Positions 63,305 through 64,000 of a stretch of 64,000 nucleotides of DNA are shown one piece after another; position 1 is the first letter of the stretch; every line of letters starts with the position of its first letter. The notes under the pieces were generated by a model. It ran no database searches and was not told the DNA's origin. It saw nothing but the letters and a program-made list of their open reading frames with translations. The stretch lies in contig NZ_BCYR01000012.1 in the NCBI RefSeq assembly GCF_001598295.1, positions 52,166-116,165 of the forward strand, given 5' to 3'. This DNA is from Klebsiella ornithinolytica NBRC 105727 = ATCC 31898 (GTDB lineage Bacteria; Pseudomonadota; Gammaproteobacteria; Enterobacterales; Enterobacteriaceae). The position numbers and the translations under genes were made by a program.

Positions 63305-63613
63305 TTAAATCCCGTCAAAAAGAAAATCTATTGATGCTTTAACGACTTCACGTTGGTGATTGAGATGACAAACCTCTTCCCCCAGAACGCGTTGTGGGAT
63401 GCTGGCGAGTTCGTGAGTCATCACGACGTATTCTTCCCCTTCTACGGTGACAACTGGTGTTAAACGATCGGCGCGCGGACCTTTGTAATTTCTCAGCGGG
63501 AATAGTGGGATCACGACCCGGGTATTGCGCATTCCAATAATGTCACTTTGTACATCAAGGAGATAAGGATACACAGTAATTCGACCGGTATTTTTATAAA
63601 CGTAATACTGTAT
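63305..63613 (-). CDS. ccdB: CcdB-type gyrase toxin, start codon reads ATA
   Basis: CcdB family toxins poison DNA gyrase. The frame encodes YVYKNTGRITVYPYLLDVQS near the N-terminus, then DIIGMRNTRVVIPL, MTHELASIP and the C-terminal FLFDGI, the family's end that contacts gyrase. Full family length (102 codons) needs a start at 63611-63613, where the codon is ATA, not ATG; AGGA lies about 12 bases before it. A GTG 13 codons later would drop the first beta strand. It may thus be weakly expressed or inactivated. It begins two bases after the ccdA stop. Confidence 0.75.
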   Translation of the reverse strand: MQYYVYKNTGRITVYPYLLDVQSDIIGMRNTRVVIPLFPLRNYKGPRADRLTPVVTVEGEEYVVMTHELASIPQRVLGEEVCHLNHQREVVKASIDFLFDGI

Positions 63614-63615
63614 CG

Positions 63616-63852
63616 TTAAAACGTCCTGTATTCGTCAGAGAGAAGTCCATTTTCCTCTGTTAAATCATTGAGGTAGTCGATTGCCCTGGCATTTTCTTTT
63701 TGCCAGCGTGCCATTTCGATGCTGTGGATTTCGCTTTTTAGAGCGCTCGTCAACGTTTGAGAAAGATTGATGCCGATCTCACGAGCCTGTTTGACCAGTA
63801 TAGGATCCAGCGTCACGCTGACATTCTGCTTATTGTGTTTTACGGCTGGCAT
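63616..63852 (-). CDS. ccdA: CcdA-type antitoxin
   Basis: 78 residues. N-terminal ribbon-helix-helix (NVSVTLDPILVKQAREIGINLSQTLTSAL) binds DNA; the C-terminal ENARAIDYLNDLTEENGLLS then DEYRTF tail is the CcdB-wrapping segment of the family. GGAG is 8 bases before the ATG. Chromosomal two-gene module with ccdB. Confidence 0.9.
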   Translation of the reverse strand: MPAVKHNKQNVSVTLDPILVKQAREIGINLSQTLTSALKSEIHSIEMARWQKENARAIDYLNDLTEENGLLSDEYRTF

Positions 63853-63902
63853 GGGGAATCTCCAGGTGTTAGTAACACGTGTAGATTATACGGAAAAAAA
63901 TA

Positions 63903-63922
63903 AACCCGCCATGTGGCGGGTT
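63903..63922. terminator. Bidirectional hairpin upstream of ccdA
   Basis: AACCCGCC-ATGT-GGCGGGTT; preceded by a run of A, so on the minus strand it is followed by T residues. It likely ends the minus-strand gene that enters from the right edge. Confidence 0.75.
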
Positions 63923-63957
63923 AAATAATGTACTCCCTGATATATCCGATCCGCGCG

Positions 63958-64000
63958 CTAGCTCAAATCGACGTTTTTGCTGCCGAACAGCCAGGTGCAG
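63958..64000 (-). CDS. C-terminal end of an unidentified protein, cut by window edge
   Basis: Reading from the right edge, the minus strand encodes CTWLFGSKNVDLS then TAG at 63958-63960, 36 bases before a terminator-like hairpin. Too short to name. It has no plausible competing frame that ends next to the hairpin. Confidence 0.5.
   Translation of the reverse strand, partial: CTWLFGSKNVDLS

Overview
The window is a contiguous piece of an enterobacterial chromosome. Its gene order (gyrB-yidA, dgoRKADT-yidR-yidQ-ibpAB-yidE-yidP, yidHG, dsdCXA, emrD-tisB/istR-ivbL-ilvBN, uhpABCT, yicN-nepI, yicS-yicL) follows the E. coli gyrB to yicL backbone, but the accessory genes are those of the Klebsiella/Raoultella group: a full-length alpha-glucoside PTS gene with its 6-phospho-glucosidase (aglA/aglB), a deoQKPX deoxyribose operon, a phnWX/phnR/phnSTUV 2-aminoethylphosphonate locus, and a pyridoxal-phosphate histidine decarboxylase cluster. 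The last is typical of histamine-forming Raoultella and Klebsiella aerogenes, so one of these is the likely source. This rests on recognised protein sequences; no search was run.

Layout. 1-11.6 kb: 3' part of gyrB, yidA, an outer-membrane beta-barrel gene, the D-galactonate operon, yidR and yidQ. 11.7-20 kb: heat-shock pair ibpA/ibpB with a sigma-32-like promoter and thermometer-like leaders, yidE, regulator yidP divergent from aglA-aglB, and yidH-yidG. 19.5-26.1 kb: D-serine genes dsdA, dsdX, dsdC, then emrD, a DMT permease and a GNAT acetyltransferase. 26.2-29.1 kb: the SOS-controlled type I toxin tisB with its antisense RNA IstR-1, then ivbL attenuator and ilvBN. 29.2-33.6 kb: deoQ divergent from deoK-deoP-deoX. 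33.7-38.7 kb: uhpABCT. 38.7-46.1 kb: histamine cluster on the minus strand. 46.4-49.9 kb: LysR gene, yicN, an SRPBCC protein and nepI. 50-56.8 kb: phosphonate genes. 56.9-61.8 kb: LamB-type porin and a lactose/cellobiose-family PTS with a divergent LacI regulator. 61.9-64 kb: yicS, yicL, a ccdAB-type toxin-antitoxin pair and the last codons of an unidentified gene.

The most unusual object is the last gene of the histamine cluster (38721-40559, minus). It encodes a 612-residue protein whose first ~215 residues look like a REP-associated tyrosine transposase (RAYT/Y1 HUH family) ending in the family's GRPRK tail, and whose remaining ~390 residues are a histidyl-tRNA-synthetase-like domain. Both halves have lost catalytic residues: the HUH histidines are replaced by K-I-T, and the HisRS half lacks the RGLDYY motif, the motif 3 arginine and the motif 2 glutamate. 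It lies just downstream of an apparently intact second HisRS gene whose unusual anticodon-domain sequence it shares. A histidine- or tRNA-sensing nucleic-acid-binding regulator built from two dead enzymes is a reasonable hypothesis but is not shown by sequence alone.

Other points of interest are a 19-bp identical operator-like sequence placed in opposite orientation before phnW and phnS, a ccdB reading frame whose natural start position reads ATA, paired LacI-type operators before a PTS operon that has no glycosidase, and several REP-like and two ERIC elements in intergenic regions.
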